A stretch of DNA of 64,000 nt from Takakia lepidozioides. Lineage: Eukaryota; Streptophyta; Takakiopsida; Takakiales; Takakiaceae. Of this stretch, positions 9,001-20,396 are shown in pieces. Both the position numbers and the translations under genes were made by a program. Under the pieces are notes generated by a model. It saw only the letters and a program-made list of their open reading frames with translations, ran no database searches and had not been told where the DNA came from. Location of the stretch: NCBI GenBank assembly GCA_030704615.1, contig CM060731.1:4898001-4962000 (forward strand), read 5' to 3'. Within the stretch, counting starts at the first letter, position 1; every line of letters begins with the position of its first letter.

Positions 9001-12000
9001 AACTTCAGTCACGCTCTGTTAACGCAAGAAATGAAGTCGAAAGAGCAGTGGACTCTTGGGAGAGTTTCGTTTCCTCCGTGGCTGACAAGATCTTTGGGAG
9101 GAAACTAATCGTCTGCGGTAGAGCAGTTAATTGGTGGACTAATGAGATTAAACTCAACATAGCTGAGAGACGAGCCCTCTATAAAGAGTGCTGCAATTTG
9201 GCAACCAACAGAGAATTGTGGGCGAGGTACTACCAGCTCCGTAAAGATATCAATCAGCTTGCTAGGTCTCAGAAGAAATTATACTGGGACAAGTTATACA
9301 GTGAAATAAACTCAAACCACCATGGTGGTAATGACAAGAAATTCTGGTTGGCCCTTCAACGTTTGTACAAGCCGAAAAACGGTCAGCAAGTACAAGCGCT
9401 GAAGACTACTAAAGGTGCAGTGGTGACTTCATCGGTTGACATTGTCAAAACCTTTGAAACTCACTACAGTATCCTTGGCAGAACTTCTAGGTCTAACAGT
9501 GAGGGGTCTTCTGCTGAATGGAGGGACTCAGTTGGAAAAACTGATGAACTGGAGTATATTTCAATGGCGTATAATGCTCCCATTAGTTCTTCTGAGATTG
9601 TGGAAGCAATTGAACATTTAAATGGATATAAAGCTGGTGGACCTGATGGTATTGTCAACGAGCTTATCAAGCACGGTGGCGATCCCATGATAGAGGCCCT
9701 AGTTCTCCTCTTTAACCTTATCTGGAAGACTGAAATGATCCCCTTTCGCTGGCGACAGGGGGCATTGTCAATCTATACAAGAAGGGTGACAGAGAAGAAC
9801 CGGGGAACTACCGTGGCATCACGCTCCTCAATGCTGTTGGCAAGACATTCTGCAGAGTTATAAGTACTCGTCTCGAGGTTGATCTGGAGTCTAGAGGTTG
9901 TTTCCACGAAGGCCAAGCTGGCTTTCGGCGAAACAGGGGCTGTGTGGATCATATCTTCACTCTAAGCCAGATTATCCAGGGAAGGAAAAAAGAAGGGAAA
10001 CCCACTTATGTCTTTTTCCTGGATGTCAAAAAGGCTTATGACACAGTGTGGAGAGATGGCCTATGGTTCCGCCTCTGGTCTTGTGGGATCAAGGGAAAGA
10101 TGTGGAGAGTTGTCCACAACTTGTATGCTCACACCAAAAGCTGTGTCACTGTTAACGGACAGAAGTCCAACTTCTTTGACATAGACCAAGGTGTAGCTCA
10201 AGGATGTACTCTCTCCCCTCTGCTCTTCAATGTTTTCATCAATCAACTCCTCGAGGATGTGGAAAGTGATAAGTGGGTTAAGGGTGGGTGATACCACCAT
10301 ACCAGCCCTTATGTTTGCGGATGACTTCGCAGGCATAGGGGAGACTCCAACCAATCTCCAGGAGTTGATTGATTGCGCGAAGAGATACTTTGATCTTTGG
10401 GGGCTAGAGGCTAATGTCAGCAAATGTGCAGTGGTAGCATTCAACGACAGAGGAGAGGGAGGAAGTGATCTTAAGTGGCAGTGGGGTAGTCAAGAGATCC
10501 CGGTTCTCACTTCCTACACTTACCTGGGCGTTGAGTTCTCCTCCAATTGTAATTGGGATGCACATATCCGGAAAGTTGTTCAAACTGGCAAGGGCAAAGC
10601 TCTGGGGCTCACTAAATTTTTCCACTGCAGAGGGGTCAACTCTGAGGTTAAGAAAACCATGCTTTGTCGCGTTATTAGACCTGCCTTGGAGTACGGATCT
10701 GCTATATGGGTTGATAACTCCAACCAGGCTAAGTCTCTAGAATCCATTCAAGTGGGGGTGCTTAAGGAGTGTATGTCAGCATGCTCCAAAACAGCCAATG
10801 TGGCTGTTCGGGGTGAGTTTGGCATTCCGTCCTTAAGCTCCCGACGAGATGAATTCAAGGTCAGATGGTGGGGTCAGCTGCAACATATGCCCAACACCAG
10901 ATATCCTAAGTTAATCGACTCTATATCTTGGAAACAGGACCGCCCTGTCAAACAGGCTAAGTCCTGGCAGAAGAGAGTAGAAGAGATCCTCAAGGACCTG
11001 GACCTGGATCCGCAAGTCTTGACCCTGCAGGATAAATCTGACTTAGAGGCTGTAGTGTCCTCAGCCATGTCTGTTGCCATGAGATTGTCTGATGAAAATG
11101 AAGTTAGGCAGAAAACTTCCCTGAACTTGTTTCCAGTCTGTGACATGGGGGAGGTCATCTTGGATGACCTCAAGGGTCTACCCACTCTCGGCACTAGACT
11201 GAAATTTAAACTCAGGGCAGGAAGCCTACCTTCGAACAGCAAACAGAAGCAGAGAGGAAAGGGAGAGTGCAATTGCCCGTTGTGTGGGCAATCTGAAGAC
11301 AGTATTCATTTTCTGATACACTGTCCGGGGTTCTCTCACCAAAGAGACGCTCTCTTCAAATCTATTAAGGGTATTGTGCCTGTACCCCTGTTTACCAACT
11401 TTGAAAGTCTGGAGGCTGAGCCAAAAGCCCAGGCCCTCCTGAGGCCTAGTTTTTGGGCAAATCACACACAGCAGATTGATGCTTGTGTGAAGGGATTTCT
11501 AGAGGATATCTGGAAAACCCGGATTAATTCTTTATATGGAGGTAAGTCTTACTACCAACGTCAGCCCCTGACAGAGGTAGGTTCTGTCCCTTTTGTTCCC
11601 GCTCAAACTGGGCGCGGGGTCAATGGCCACAAGGCTACGGCAAACGTCTTATGAGTACAATCTCTCTCTCCCTGAACTTGTTTCCAGTCTGTGACATGGG
11701 GGAGGACATTATGGATGACCTCAAGGGTTTACCCACTCTCGGCACCAGACTGAAATTTAAACTCAGGGCGGGAAGCGTATCTTTGAACAGCAAACAGAAG
11801 CAGAGAGGAAACGGAGAGTGCAATTGCCTGTTGTGTGGGCAACCTGAAGACAATATTCATTTTCTGATTCACTGTCTGGGGTTCTCTCACCAGAGAGACA
11901 CTCTTCTCAAATCTATGAAGGGAAATGTGCCTGTATCTCTGTTTACCAACTTTGAAAGTTTATTCCAAGGTAAGTCTGACTACCGGCGTCAGCTTCTCTC

Positions 12001-14106
12001 AAACTTCTCACCCATGTCTTAACTGTTTCCAGTCTGTGACATGGGTTAGGACCTTAAGGATGACCTGAAGGGCCTACCTACCCTTGGCACCAGTCTGGAA
12101 TTTAAACTCAGGGCAGGGAGTCTATCATTGAACAATAAACAGATGCAGAGAGGAAAGGAGATTGTCAATGCCCGATGTGCGGACAGCTTGATGATAATAT
12201 CCATTTCCCGATACAATGGCTCATAGGAGAGCAGCCCTCTTCAGGATCATCAAGAACATAGTCCCTGCACCTCTGTTCACCAACTTTCCAAATCTGGAGG
12301 CGCAGCCTAAAGCAGTGAGCTTGTTGGGGTCTAACTGCTGGGCAGACCACACACAACAGATTGATGCTGATGGAAAGGGCTTTCTAGAGGAAATCTGGAA
12401 AGCCTGAACAAATTGTTTAAATCATGGTAGTGGAGGGAGCCCTCACAAATGTAGTGTCTGTTCCCTTTTGTTGTACCCAAACTGGGCACAGCAACTCGTC
12501 ACAAGGCTCATATCCCTTAGGCTCTTTGGGCCTCCTGCGGACATGATAAATTTCTAGGTTCTTTCTTGCTCTCTCTCTGTCTTGTCTGAGCTCCTTCAGC
12601 TTTCGATAAACTGTAGCATTCAACTATCAGGAAATGTTTGCTAGCCTCACCATCATCCTCACTCATCAGATGTGTGGATTCTCCTGTACTCAGCTGGGTC
12701 AAGTCACTGAAAGAGGTACAAGCCTACCTTATTTGACTGTCAGAAAGGCGCTTTGTAAAGGGTACACCAGAAGCATTGAACATTTACAATTGCACAGTCA
12801 AAGTCTGAGAAGCTCTACAGGGAGAAGAGAAGGGGAAATAAAAAATGGGGCCTATTTCTATTGAGGAGAGCTTGCTCCAGTTCTGAAACTCATTGTTATA
12901 AATGAAGTTCATTCTGGCCTTCCAGATTTTCTGGGGAAACCTCTTCACCACAGCTTCAATTTACGTCGATATTCAGCCCATAATACATATGCAAGGAGCC
13001 TGGCCAAACGTCTGAACAGTATGATGAAAGATCTTTGAATTGGATATGAATTTTCGTTGGTAAAGGACACCTCCTTCAGGAAATTTATCACACAAGATTG
13101 GAGGTGGGTTGCATGGAAGGCCAGCTTATGATTGCACCTTTCATTCTGTTTGACAGGATCGTGAGGTGGTAAGAGTTATAGTGGAGTGCTGCCTTCAGGA
13201 GCAGCTCTTCAACAAGTACTACGCTCTACTTGCCATCAAGCTGTGTCATTCCGACAAAAACCACAAGTTTTCTCTTCAGGTGCTTTCCCTAGCTGGATGT
13301 ATGGCCTTCCTCTGTCTTGCTGATTGTTGCATTTTTGGCATTTGCTGTGGATGGTTCTATCGCACAAGAATGTTTGTATGTCCACTGCGATGCCCATGGT
13401 AGGGTGAAGAGTTTAGTCATGCTTATCATCTTGGTTCCAAAATCTGGGTGCCCTATCAAGGGTAACCTGTCCGTCTGTCCACGCCCTTCCCAGCCCCTGC
13501 CCTGCCCTGCCCTGTCCTTTCTCTTCTGCTGGGGCTGCTTTTGGCTGTGGTTTTGTCTCTTCTTGTCCCATAAGCTCTTTAAGCTTTCCGTGGACTTCAT
13601 GGGAAAAGAATAGACTTGTAGCTTTTATCAGGTTTGGATTTGTTTTACTGAGTGGGTCACTGGTGGTGGTACAGTATTGTCTCTGGGATCATTTCAAACA
13701 GCTGGACTCAATGGACGTAAGGCGCAGCTCAAATCTGGCACAGCTCACGGCTTCCGTCGTTGGCTCATTTGCACTGTCTCTGGCAGTCCTGAAGGCTGTT
13801 GATTTTAGTGACCTGCGAGTGATGACATCCAAGGTTGTGCTGCATTTTCGGGTGGTTTTAGAGCACCTGTTGACTGAAAACTCAGATGACATTGTGTGGG
13901 GTGTCTTTTCCCGCATAGCAGCACCCCCAGAGCTAGCAGCCCTCAGAGATGGGCTAGCACTCTTTTTACACCAGCATGTCTTGACTGTTGATAGCAGTAA
14001 ACTGAAAGCTAAGAAGGGGGAGTCTGAAAAGGGTCAACTGCTGCCCAATAGATGCCGCCTGGCAAAGAAAGCCTTGGCAAATGTCACTGGTGTGCTTTTG
14101 AAGTGA
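6100..14106 (+). CDS. NOM1: NOM1/SGD1-like nucleolar MIF4G and MA3 domain protein, 3' six exons
   Basis: C-terminal half of a nucleolar MIF4G-domain protein, a family acting in 40S ribosomal subunit maturation. Exons: 6100-6201, 6494-6630, 7281-7382, 7700-8011, 13157-13279 and 13675-14106; phases join without breaks. Exons 1-3 hold the end of the MIF4G repeat (LDSLCQRFQELD, then GLRADDPSSMKEF, then VQFMLDMICDIKNNK). Exon 4 carries the linker with QWWLPG and the start of the MA3 domain (RRSVFCIVMSGEDYIDAFEK). Exons 5-6 complete MA3 (VECCLQEQLFNKYYALLA, then LWDHFKQLD). The protein ends LANVTGVLLK before a TGA. The start codon and N-terminal exons lie upstream of 6100, outside the window or beyond the LINE-rich stretch. 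The 5.1-kb intron between exons 4 and 5 contains a LINE-A copy and two LINE-A relics. Frames are intact, so the gene looks functional. Confidence 0.9.
6803..6870 (-). mobile_element. Mini LINE-A end (68 bp), copy b
   Basis: Exactly the last 68 bp of LINE-A (ttcccgctcaaactgggc ... gagtacaa) in minus orientation. It is flanked by a perfect 16-base duplication, tgtggagagggaaaga, at 6787-6802 and 6871-6886. It sits in the NOM1 intron between exons 6494-6630 and 7281-7382. It is the cleanest example of the short form: both ends are sharp and there is no tail. Confidence 0.92.
6881..6902. repeat. (GA)n microsatellite
   Basis: Short GA run directly beyond the right target duplication of mini LINE-A copy b, inside a NOM1 intron. 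Confidence 0.8.
8012..8040. repeat. (CT)n tract at the LINE-A insertion point
   Basis: Pyrimidine tract following the NOM1 splice donor (exon end CAG at 8011). Its end, ctctccctga (8031-8040), recurs after the LINE-A 3' end at 11666-11675 and is the apparent target duplication of the + LINE-A copy. In that reading the element landed at the 5' junction of an older truncated LINE-A. Confidence 0.65.
8041..11660 (+). mobile_element. LINE-A non-LTR retrotransposon, nearly complete copy in a NOM1 intron
   Basis: About 3.6 kb, in the same orientation as NOM1. Only about 50 bp precede the endonuclease-RT frame and no separate ORF1 is visible, so the 5' end may be real or truncated. The 3' end reads caaacgtcttatgagtacaat with no poly(A). 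A pyrimidine-rich duplication of about 10 bp (ctctccctga) flanks it. The domain order is endonuclease, reverse transcriptase, then zinc knuckle. The copy is disabled by several lesions (see the coding entry). It is very similar to the inverted copy at 21-3467, which suggests both are young. Confidence 0.92.
8091..11654 (+). pseudogene. LINE-A endonuclease-reverse transcriptase polyprotein, frameshifted
   Basis: One long frame covers the endonuclease (LATFNFSGL at the start, catalytic Glu in QETW, LLGDFNARVG, TSDHFLVW) and runs directly into the RT N-terminus, so both domains belong to one ORF in this copy. Compared with the inverted copy it has an in-frame loss of about eight codons near 9540. 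A one-base deletion near 9762 moves the frame, so the open frame ends at 9863. A second lesion near 10270 leaves segments 9944-10291 and 10230-11654. The catalytic FADDF box is near 10318, and the zinc knuckle (CPLC...H...HC) is at about 11275-11330. No start codon is certain. Not expected to be active. Confidence 0.85.
11669..12022 (+). mobile_element. Older LINE-A 3' fragment with internal deletion
   Basis: A diverged LINE-A piece beginning at ccctgaacttgtttccag (equivalent of about 11118 in the + copy). It includes the zinc-knuckle codons (CLLCGQPEDNIHFL). After the phrase equivalent to NFESL it jumps to the 3' region (ggtaagtctgactaccggcg), so roughly 120 bp are missing. The younger LINE-A copy appears inserted at its 5' edge. 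Confidence 0.75.
12024..12510 (+). mobile_element. Oldest LINE-A relic, strongly diverged
   Basis: Another LINE-A 3' piece, starting at gtttccagtctgtgacatgg, almost the same internal point as the neighbouring fragment. It keeps recognisable codons (QIDADGKGFLEEIWKA near 12357-12405) and a degraded 3' end (acccaaactgggcacagc near 12475). It is much more diverged than the other copies, with stop codons and frameshifts. It probably reflects an earlier wave, or a tandem duplication. Confidence 0.7.
13530..13606 (+). mobile_element. Decayed LINE-B 3' end in the last NOM1 intron
   Basis: The phrases ggctgcttttggctgtggttttg and tcccataagctctttaagctttcc match the LINE-B 3' region seen many times beyond 40 kb. 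The ATTTC tail is not present. It lies between NOM1 exons 13157-13279 and 13675-14106. Confidence 0.65.
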
Positions 14107-15195
14107 CAGTAGTGTCCTTGGTGGGATTGTTTCCAACTACATGCCTCTAGAAATGCTAATGAGCTGCAGCACTAATTTCGATTGAAGAATGGTCTGGCTT
14201 CCAGGTGCACCTGTAAAGATGTAGTCATTTCAACAAAAAAGAGTGCGCTGAAGATCTGTCATAGTGTGTCACCCTTTCTGCTCTCACCTTCACAGGACGA
14301 ATAGCCAATCTACACAGATGACTTCAACAATATAGACACAGTAAGAGGCAGGGAAGACGCATGGCATTAGTCCTGCAAGCGAGTTGTGGGAGCTGGTTAC
14401 TTAGTTACAGCTACCTTCAACTCCACATTGTGTGTTAATGTTGATCAGAACACCTGGATGGGTTGATGCAATGTTGTTCATATTGAGATAATCTTTGCAG
14501 AATCTCCAACTGGGGTAATGAATCCATGGTAAACGGGAGACTTCTTGCAAAGGTGTGCCCTTCACTCACTCCATTTCCATCCACCTGGTGGTATTTGAGC
14601 ATACTCTACTCCATTGCATTGGGATTTTAATGTCACACCACTGATGGCACTAAGATGAGAAGACAATTCAATACCAGTTCGCACATGCACTGCCTTGAAC
14701 ACCTACAGCAACAGCTACTAAAGCTCTGTGATACAAGTATCTGTGTGAACTGCCAACAATATAACCCTATCCATGCAACTACAATACCCCATTGAAGCAG
14801 CTTGTTTTACTGGACTTATACTAGAAGCAGCCTTCTCCATATCCACTCGTGCCACCAGTCCTTGAGAACTGTTGAGAAAATGAATGGTCGACGCATCCCT
14901 GGTTCTATTGTGCGAAGTTTAGTAGCCATGGCTATCCGATTTAGCATGAAAATCACCTGTAAAGAAATCGTCAAAACAGGAGCCCGAAGCAATAGAAGGA
15001 AGGAAAGGACTTGGAGATGCCTTCTTGCTCTTGTTGCATCCTCCGGTAACCTATGACAGGGGGATAAAGTGTTCAAGTGGAATTAGAATATAAAAAGGAC
15101 CACAATGCCTCTCGTTCTAGCCACCACTCCCCCTTCTCTAGGCCCAGTATTGCCTCTTGAAATTGCAAGGCCCTGTGCTGTGCAGCACCCCAAAC
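14107..15195. other. Intergenic region between convergent NOM1 and proteasome genes
   Basis: About 1.1 kb separate the two stop codons, which face each other. It must hold both 3' UTRs and polyadenylation signals. No coding frame with recognisable content is seen. Confidence 0.5.
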
Positions 15196-16919
15196 TCAAG
15201 TCTCCATATCCGCTGGTCCATCATCATCAGCTCCAACTGCAATACCTCTTGACCCTGCACCATCTTGTCGAATATTCACACCCTGCCCATCATCCACACC
15301 CACATCTGGCACACTTTGCTCCTCCTTTGTCTCATCCAACTTATCAATGTAAGCCTGTAGTGCCTTCGGATCTAACATAACAAAGGATTGGTTGATCCCC
15401 ACAATGGCAACACCACAGTTGCTGCTGCTTAGCTCCTCTTCTTGCAGTGATTCCTTCACAGCAATGAGGGCATGGCGGATCAACTCTTCCATTGAGCACT
15501 CCATAAAGCTCTCATATTTGCGCTCAAGATAAGTCTTTGCAGCCTGTGAACGCGACCCAATGGCAAAAGCCTGATACTCAAAATAGTTGCCAGAAGGGCA
15601 ATTCTGGTAGAGATGTGGCCCTGTTTCATCCAATCCAGCGACCAACAACCCAACTCCATATGGCCGCTTCCATGACCGTTGTGTGCACACCTACAGACAC
15701 ACCAACAAGATACACAACAGCCTCAGTTCATCAACTGCAGCTTATCCTGATGTTCCAAGTCCTTGCTGAAAGCACTAGAAAAACCCCAGTTGTGGCTCCT
15801 TCGCCAAAGCTTGATTGGTGGGAGATAAACACATATATACATGCCCAATTAAAAGAGGATGTACTTCCGAGTGTAATTCCTTGGTCTACCTAGATGTCAA
15901 TGAGCTTGCTGTGTACACCCACCCAGTTGGAAACAGTTTTACAGGGATGGAGTTGGGTAGGATGCACCCAAGAGGGCTAGGTTATTGATTGATAGCTACA
16001 AGTAACCTGCATAGATAGATGGTCAACTCGAAGCAGCAGTAGAGCCACAGTTTATAAAATCAGGCACCTCCACCATGACCACAGCTTCCGAAAGAGGACC
16101 AACAGAGGGCGTCTATAAGACCTCACTTACCGCACTTACAAGTTTGTTATCACACTAACTTCACCGTTTGCGAAAGAAAGCAATTTTCTTCAGTCACAAT
16201 CCATTTACAGATGCCACTGCTCTGAGTCCTAATTTGACTACAAAGCCAGTACTTGTCTTCCCGGGAATGGAGCCACCATCACAGCAAGCTCCCTTGTCAA
16301 ACGTTTCAGAGAAGAATTCTACTCCTGGATACCTCCTGTATGATATACCTCCGAGGATATAGAAACACTAACCCTTCTCAAGGCATGCATGTGATTTCCA
16401 ACCACCAGGCTATGGCATTCTGAAACGCAGCCCTAAATTCTTATGGCGCTTGCGGCAGTTGATGAGAATCCGGTGACAAGGGACTGGCTAGGACTGAAAT
16501 AAGATATAGGATGTTACAGCCCTCTTCCTACACCCGGATGAGAGACGATGGAGGAAGAGATCCCATACCTGCGCCTTGTCTGCCACTTGGACCACCAGGC
16601 GCCCAACAGGAAGCGGTGACTCGTACACGAAATTGTGGTTTATGCACTCGGATCGCATGTACCGAGAAAGCACACGACCGTCTGCAGTGAGCCCCGCCAT
16701 GGCAATACCAATATGGTTGTCGATCTTAAAGATCTTTTTTTGATGAGAGGACAGCTCCGATGATGCCTTGTTCACCGTTGCAAGCACAGCGTGAGTCCTG
16801 GACCGCAGGCCGATGGCCGCGCTCCCCTGCTTCACTGCCTCCATGGCGTATTCCACCTGATGCAGCCTTCCAGCTGGACTCCAGGTGGTCACATCCGTAT
16901 CATATTGGTTCCTAAACAT
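15196..16919 (-). CDS. PAF1: 20S proteasome subunit alpha type-1 (alpha-6 in yeast order)
   Basis: Two exons, 16919-16569 and 15690-15196, separated by an 878-bp intron (GTATGG...CTGTAG on the minus strand), give 281 residues; plant homologues are about 278. The start ATG at 16919 gives [19 protein letters not shown], the family N-terminus. The alpha-subunit signature [19 protein letters not shown] follows, then [22 protein letters not shown] at the splice, then [19 protein letters not shown] and [20 protein letters not shown]. The C-terminal tail is acidic, as usual. The product forms part of the outer ring of the 20S core and gates substrate entry; it is not catalytic. One change from the common plant sequence is His for Phe in RLHQVEYAM. 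The gene looks intact. Confidence 0.95.
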
Positions 16920-16925
16920 CCTCAC

Positions 16926-19900
16926 CTGCTCAAAGCTTTCTCCGCTCTGTTAGAATAAGACTACGGATTCAAGAGTGCCGGACACCAGACAATCACCCAG
17001 ATGGAGTGAGAGACAGCTGACTTCTGCCCAAATTCCAATTGGGTGTCTGTGCCACTCGATGCCAGAAGTGAGATGGCTACAGTGTACAGACTCTTCGGCC
17101 TGGCGTGAAGAAGAAGATCAGACGGAGTGAGTATTGCACTTCTCCATCCTTTTAAATGCTTTGCAGGGTTACAACTTTACCGATGCTTGTGAAAATCATT
17201 CCTGTAGTCCCAACATTTCAGGTGGCCAATGGCAACAAAATTTGCATGTGAGTGGTCATTAGTCAATACAACCAAGTCTCTTGTGTACCAACATGCAGGG
17301 AAATGGATGAGGGAATTGCAATTTTCAACCAAATTTTCAGACAATGCTTGCAGAGTTGAAGTAAGTCAGGCTTAAATTGCACACTGAGGTAAGAGAAAAC
17401 TGGCTCACCCACCATGGTTTTTCAAAAGGGTGGCACTGCTACATGTACATAAACTGTTAGGGTTTCGGATCGGTAACAGGAGTGATACAATACTTTGCAA
17501 CGGGAAATGGGATGGTGGCAGTTTGTCTTTCGGCTGCACCCATCTGTCGTTGAGAGTCTTGGATTGCTTGGTTGAATGTTTGTTAAGGTGAAAGGCACTT
17601 GGAAGCTAACCTGAAAATTTTATGGGCGCATCAGCACAGTCTAGTGCAGAAATTCCTTCAGTTAATGAAGGCAGTTTGGGTGAGCGAGAGCCGGGGGGCA
17701 AGGAAAGGATGTATGGGGTGCATCTGAACTAGCCACAGACAGAGGCCTCGGCCAAGTCTAGCAAAGAATCATTGGGCGTGCCAGGCAGTGGGGCAGCAAG
17801 ATGTTGCCAGCTGATTCCAGACTGGGCCATTTTTTCTTCACAGTTAAGAATCCAGGGGGATAATCTTATCGCCTTCAATCGCTACTTCTTCCGGGGCCCG
17901 ATTGGTCGACATTATGTCACCTTAGCTGGTCTGAAGATCGAGCTACATGTCAAAGAATTCGAGCAGGGGCTGTTGCGGAAGCGAGGAAGCGGCCGCGATT
18001 CTTCGCCTCAACGTGCCTCCCCTCAACTTCGAGCTTCAGTGGCGGGTGTGGCGGGGTGGTTCAAGTAACGATGCGCTATGTTTTGGGCTTTACCAAGACT
18101 TCATGGGTCAGCCGCATTCCAGGTAACGATGGAAGAATCCATCAAGTACAATTATCTAAAACTGGATGGCTGGATGTCTTCTCAGCTACATGCTTCAAAG
18201 TCTCCATTTTAAAATCCTTTGTTCGAATTGTTGAGTTTTGGACCCAAATCTTAAGGCACGTCTGGATAGCAATGCAACCTTGCTCTCAATGTGGCAGAAG
18301 CTTTGTGGTGCATTGGCTCTGGTAAAGAGCGTTCTTAGAAATGCTGGAGGGTCAGAATCACTTTCACTGTAAGATCATGGAGTGAGCCTCTGTGATGGCA
18401 GGGACACTGCAGATGTATGCAAACGGCATCCAAGCCAGGAACCCAGTATTATATAATTCCCCCAAAGAAGTTCATACGGCCCACGAGTTTGGACCTTCAT
18501 TTTGGTTTCTAATTGTCTTCCAGGTGTTTACCCTATGAAAGCCCTCAAACTAAATTGCTAGACATATTTCAGGTTGACAGCTCTTTTGGCATATAGGGGA
18601 GTGCATCGTCCAGAGAGTTGGTTGCCCCCATTCTTCAGTACTGCAGGTGGTGATATGCAACACCCATGAATGAATGTGTACATTCTCTGGAGATGGATAG
18701 TAGTTTATGGCCAATATGTGGATTTGGATCGGCACTTTTGAATTACATGTTGATCTACAGGGTGATACGAAACATTGCGACATCATATCCACTGCAAAAA
18801 GGCCTACCTCCCATTGCCTAGAGCATGTTATTAAGATGAAAAAACCTATTCTTGCAGAGAAACACTGGTGGTTTCTAACTGACCATGGATTATATACACT
18901 AGTTTATATGCACTGGTTTTTCCTGCGTTCAGATTTGAGTTTCAGGCAGTTGCTGTCTTGCTCTTTGTTCCCACAGGTCTTCTTGGCTCTAACTGTAAAC
19001 TTACAAGGTATCAACATAGATTAGATCCAAAATTGTTGTTAAGATTGTCTCAACCTTATCAATATTCTGAGACGTAAGATTGGTTAAAAGAATAAATATT
19101 CCTTGAGAGATTGAGCACTCTTGAATGTGAGTGCCCACAGAGAATGTACATAGAGGTAAATAGGTAAACTTCACAATGTCCACCAAAATGTAGTGGTCAA
19201 GAATGCATACCAAAGAAGTAATCAGGTACTACATAGGTCTAAGCGAGTATGGCACAAACCCGAGGAGAGAAAGAGAGACAGACATTGTGGCTGCTATCTC
19301 TTATCTTAGTGCTGATTGTAGATTGAAGTATGGATTCCCAATATTTAATGATGTTCTGACGCTGATATGGAATGCTCAAGAAATGCTTCTGTACATGGCC
19401 CTTGCCTTCATTGCTTGCCATCCAGCTGTGAGTTCCAACATTTGAGCTGTACTCTTGCCAGTAGAGCAGCTCAGATTTCACGTGAATCTACCCGGTGGAC
19501 CACACATCTTCCCGTAGCTACCTGTAGCATTCTTCTCCAGACTAGAATGCTTTCAATGGAAAGCCAGATCTAGATACCGAAGGCCCTCAAATGTGATAAT
19601 ACTGAGAATCGTTCTCAGGATCCATGTTTTGCAGTAAATGATTCAAAGAAATGGATGCTACTGATGGGTCGGCAACTGGACTACTATTGAAATTGGCATT
19701 GGCACTTGGCCTTCTTGTCATCATCACCCCCAAGGAAGACCATAGGTACATTGGCATTGTGATTTACCTATAGCCAATGGTCACTAGCACGCTGACCATT
19801 GGCTCTAGCCTCTTCCTTTGCAGGGTCTTCAGGACTTTCTGAACTTGTGATCTGCTGCCAATGCAATTCTCAACAAACAGTATGTCTGTTGAATTCTCTA

Positions 19901-20335
19901 TGGGTTATCACCTGCAGTTGATCCTGTGATAATTTCTGCCCATAGCCTAGGTACCACTGCAGGTTTGGATCCTACAGAAAGAGATATTCTGTAACAACTG
20001 ATTAAGCATTCTTGGCTTGCAAATGCACTCTAGATACGGGCTCTTGTAGCACTACCACAAATGAAGGTGTGCTGAAACGAAAGGAGAGCCATCATTAGAG
20101 CGCTGTTTGGGACAATCTGTCTGCAGTAAGATCAAGTTGAACAAGTGTCCACTAGAACTATGACTTTGATCAATGCCACCCATATGTTCTTACAAAACTT
20201 CTGCTCACGGATGCTCTGTCTCTGTAGGCACTAGTCGCAGTCTATGTGTTACCATCTATTTTCAAAGGGCAGATTTTTTGACAATTTCAGGAAGTCTCAC
20301 AGTTCACAGGTGCTATATAGTGACCTTCTTATCTT
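16926..20335. other. Gene-poor stretch upstream of the proteasome gene
   Basis: Contains the presumed promoter and 5' UTR of the alpha-1 subunit (just above 16919; a possible UTR splice acceptor, ttctaacag, is near 16945 on the minus strand). Several frames of 60-105 codons occur (for example 17772-18068), but none shows a domain I recognise or a convincing splice context. I see no RNA gene. Confidence 0.4.
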
Positions 20336-20396
20336 TTGCGTTGTTCCCCCCCACTCCCCAGTTTGTGGATTCTGTCTTCTTCTAATACGACTGTTA

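Noticed and set aside
17772-18068. 98-codon plus-strand frame near the proteasome gene
   Set aside because: No family resemblance, and the frame is short and isolated.
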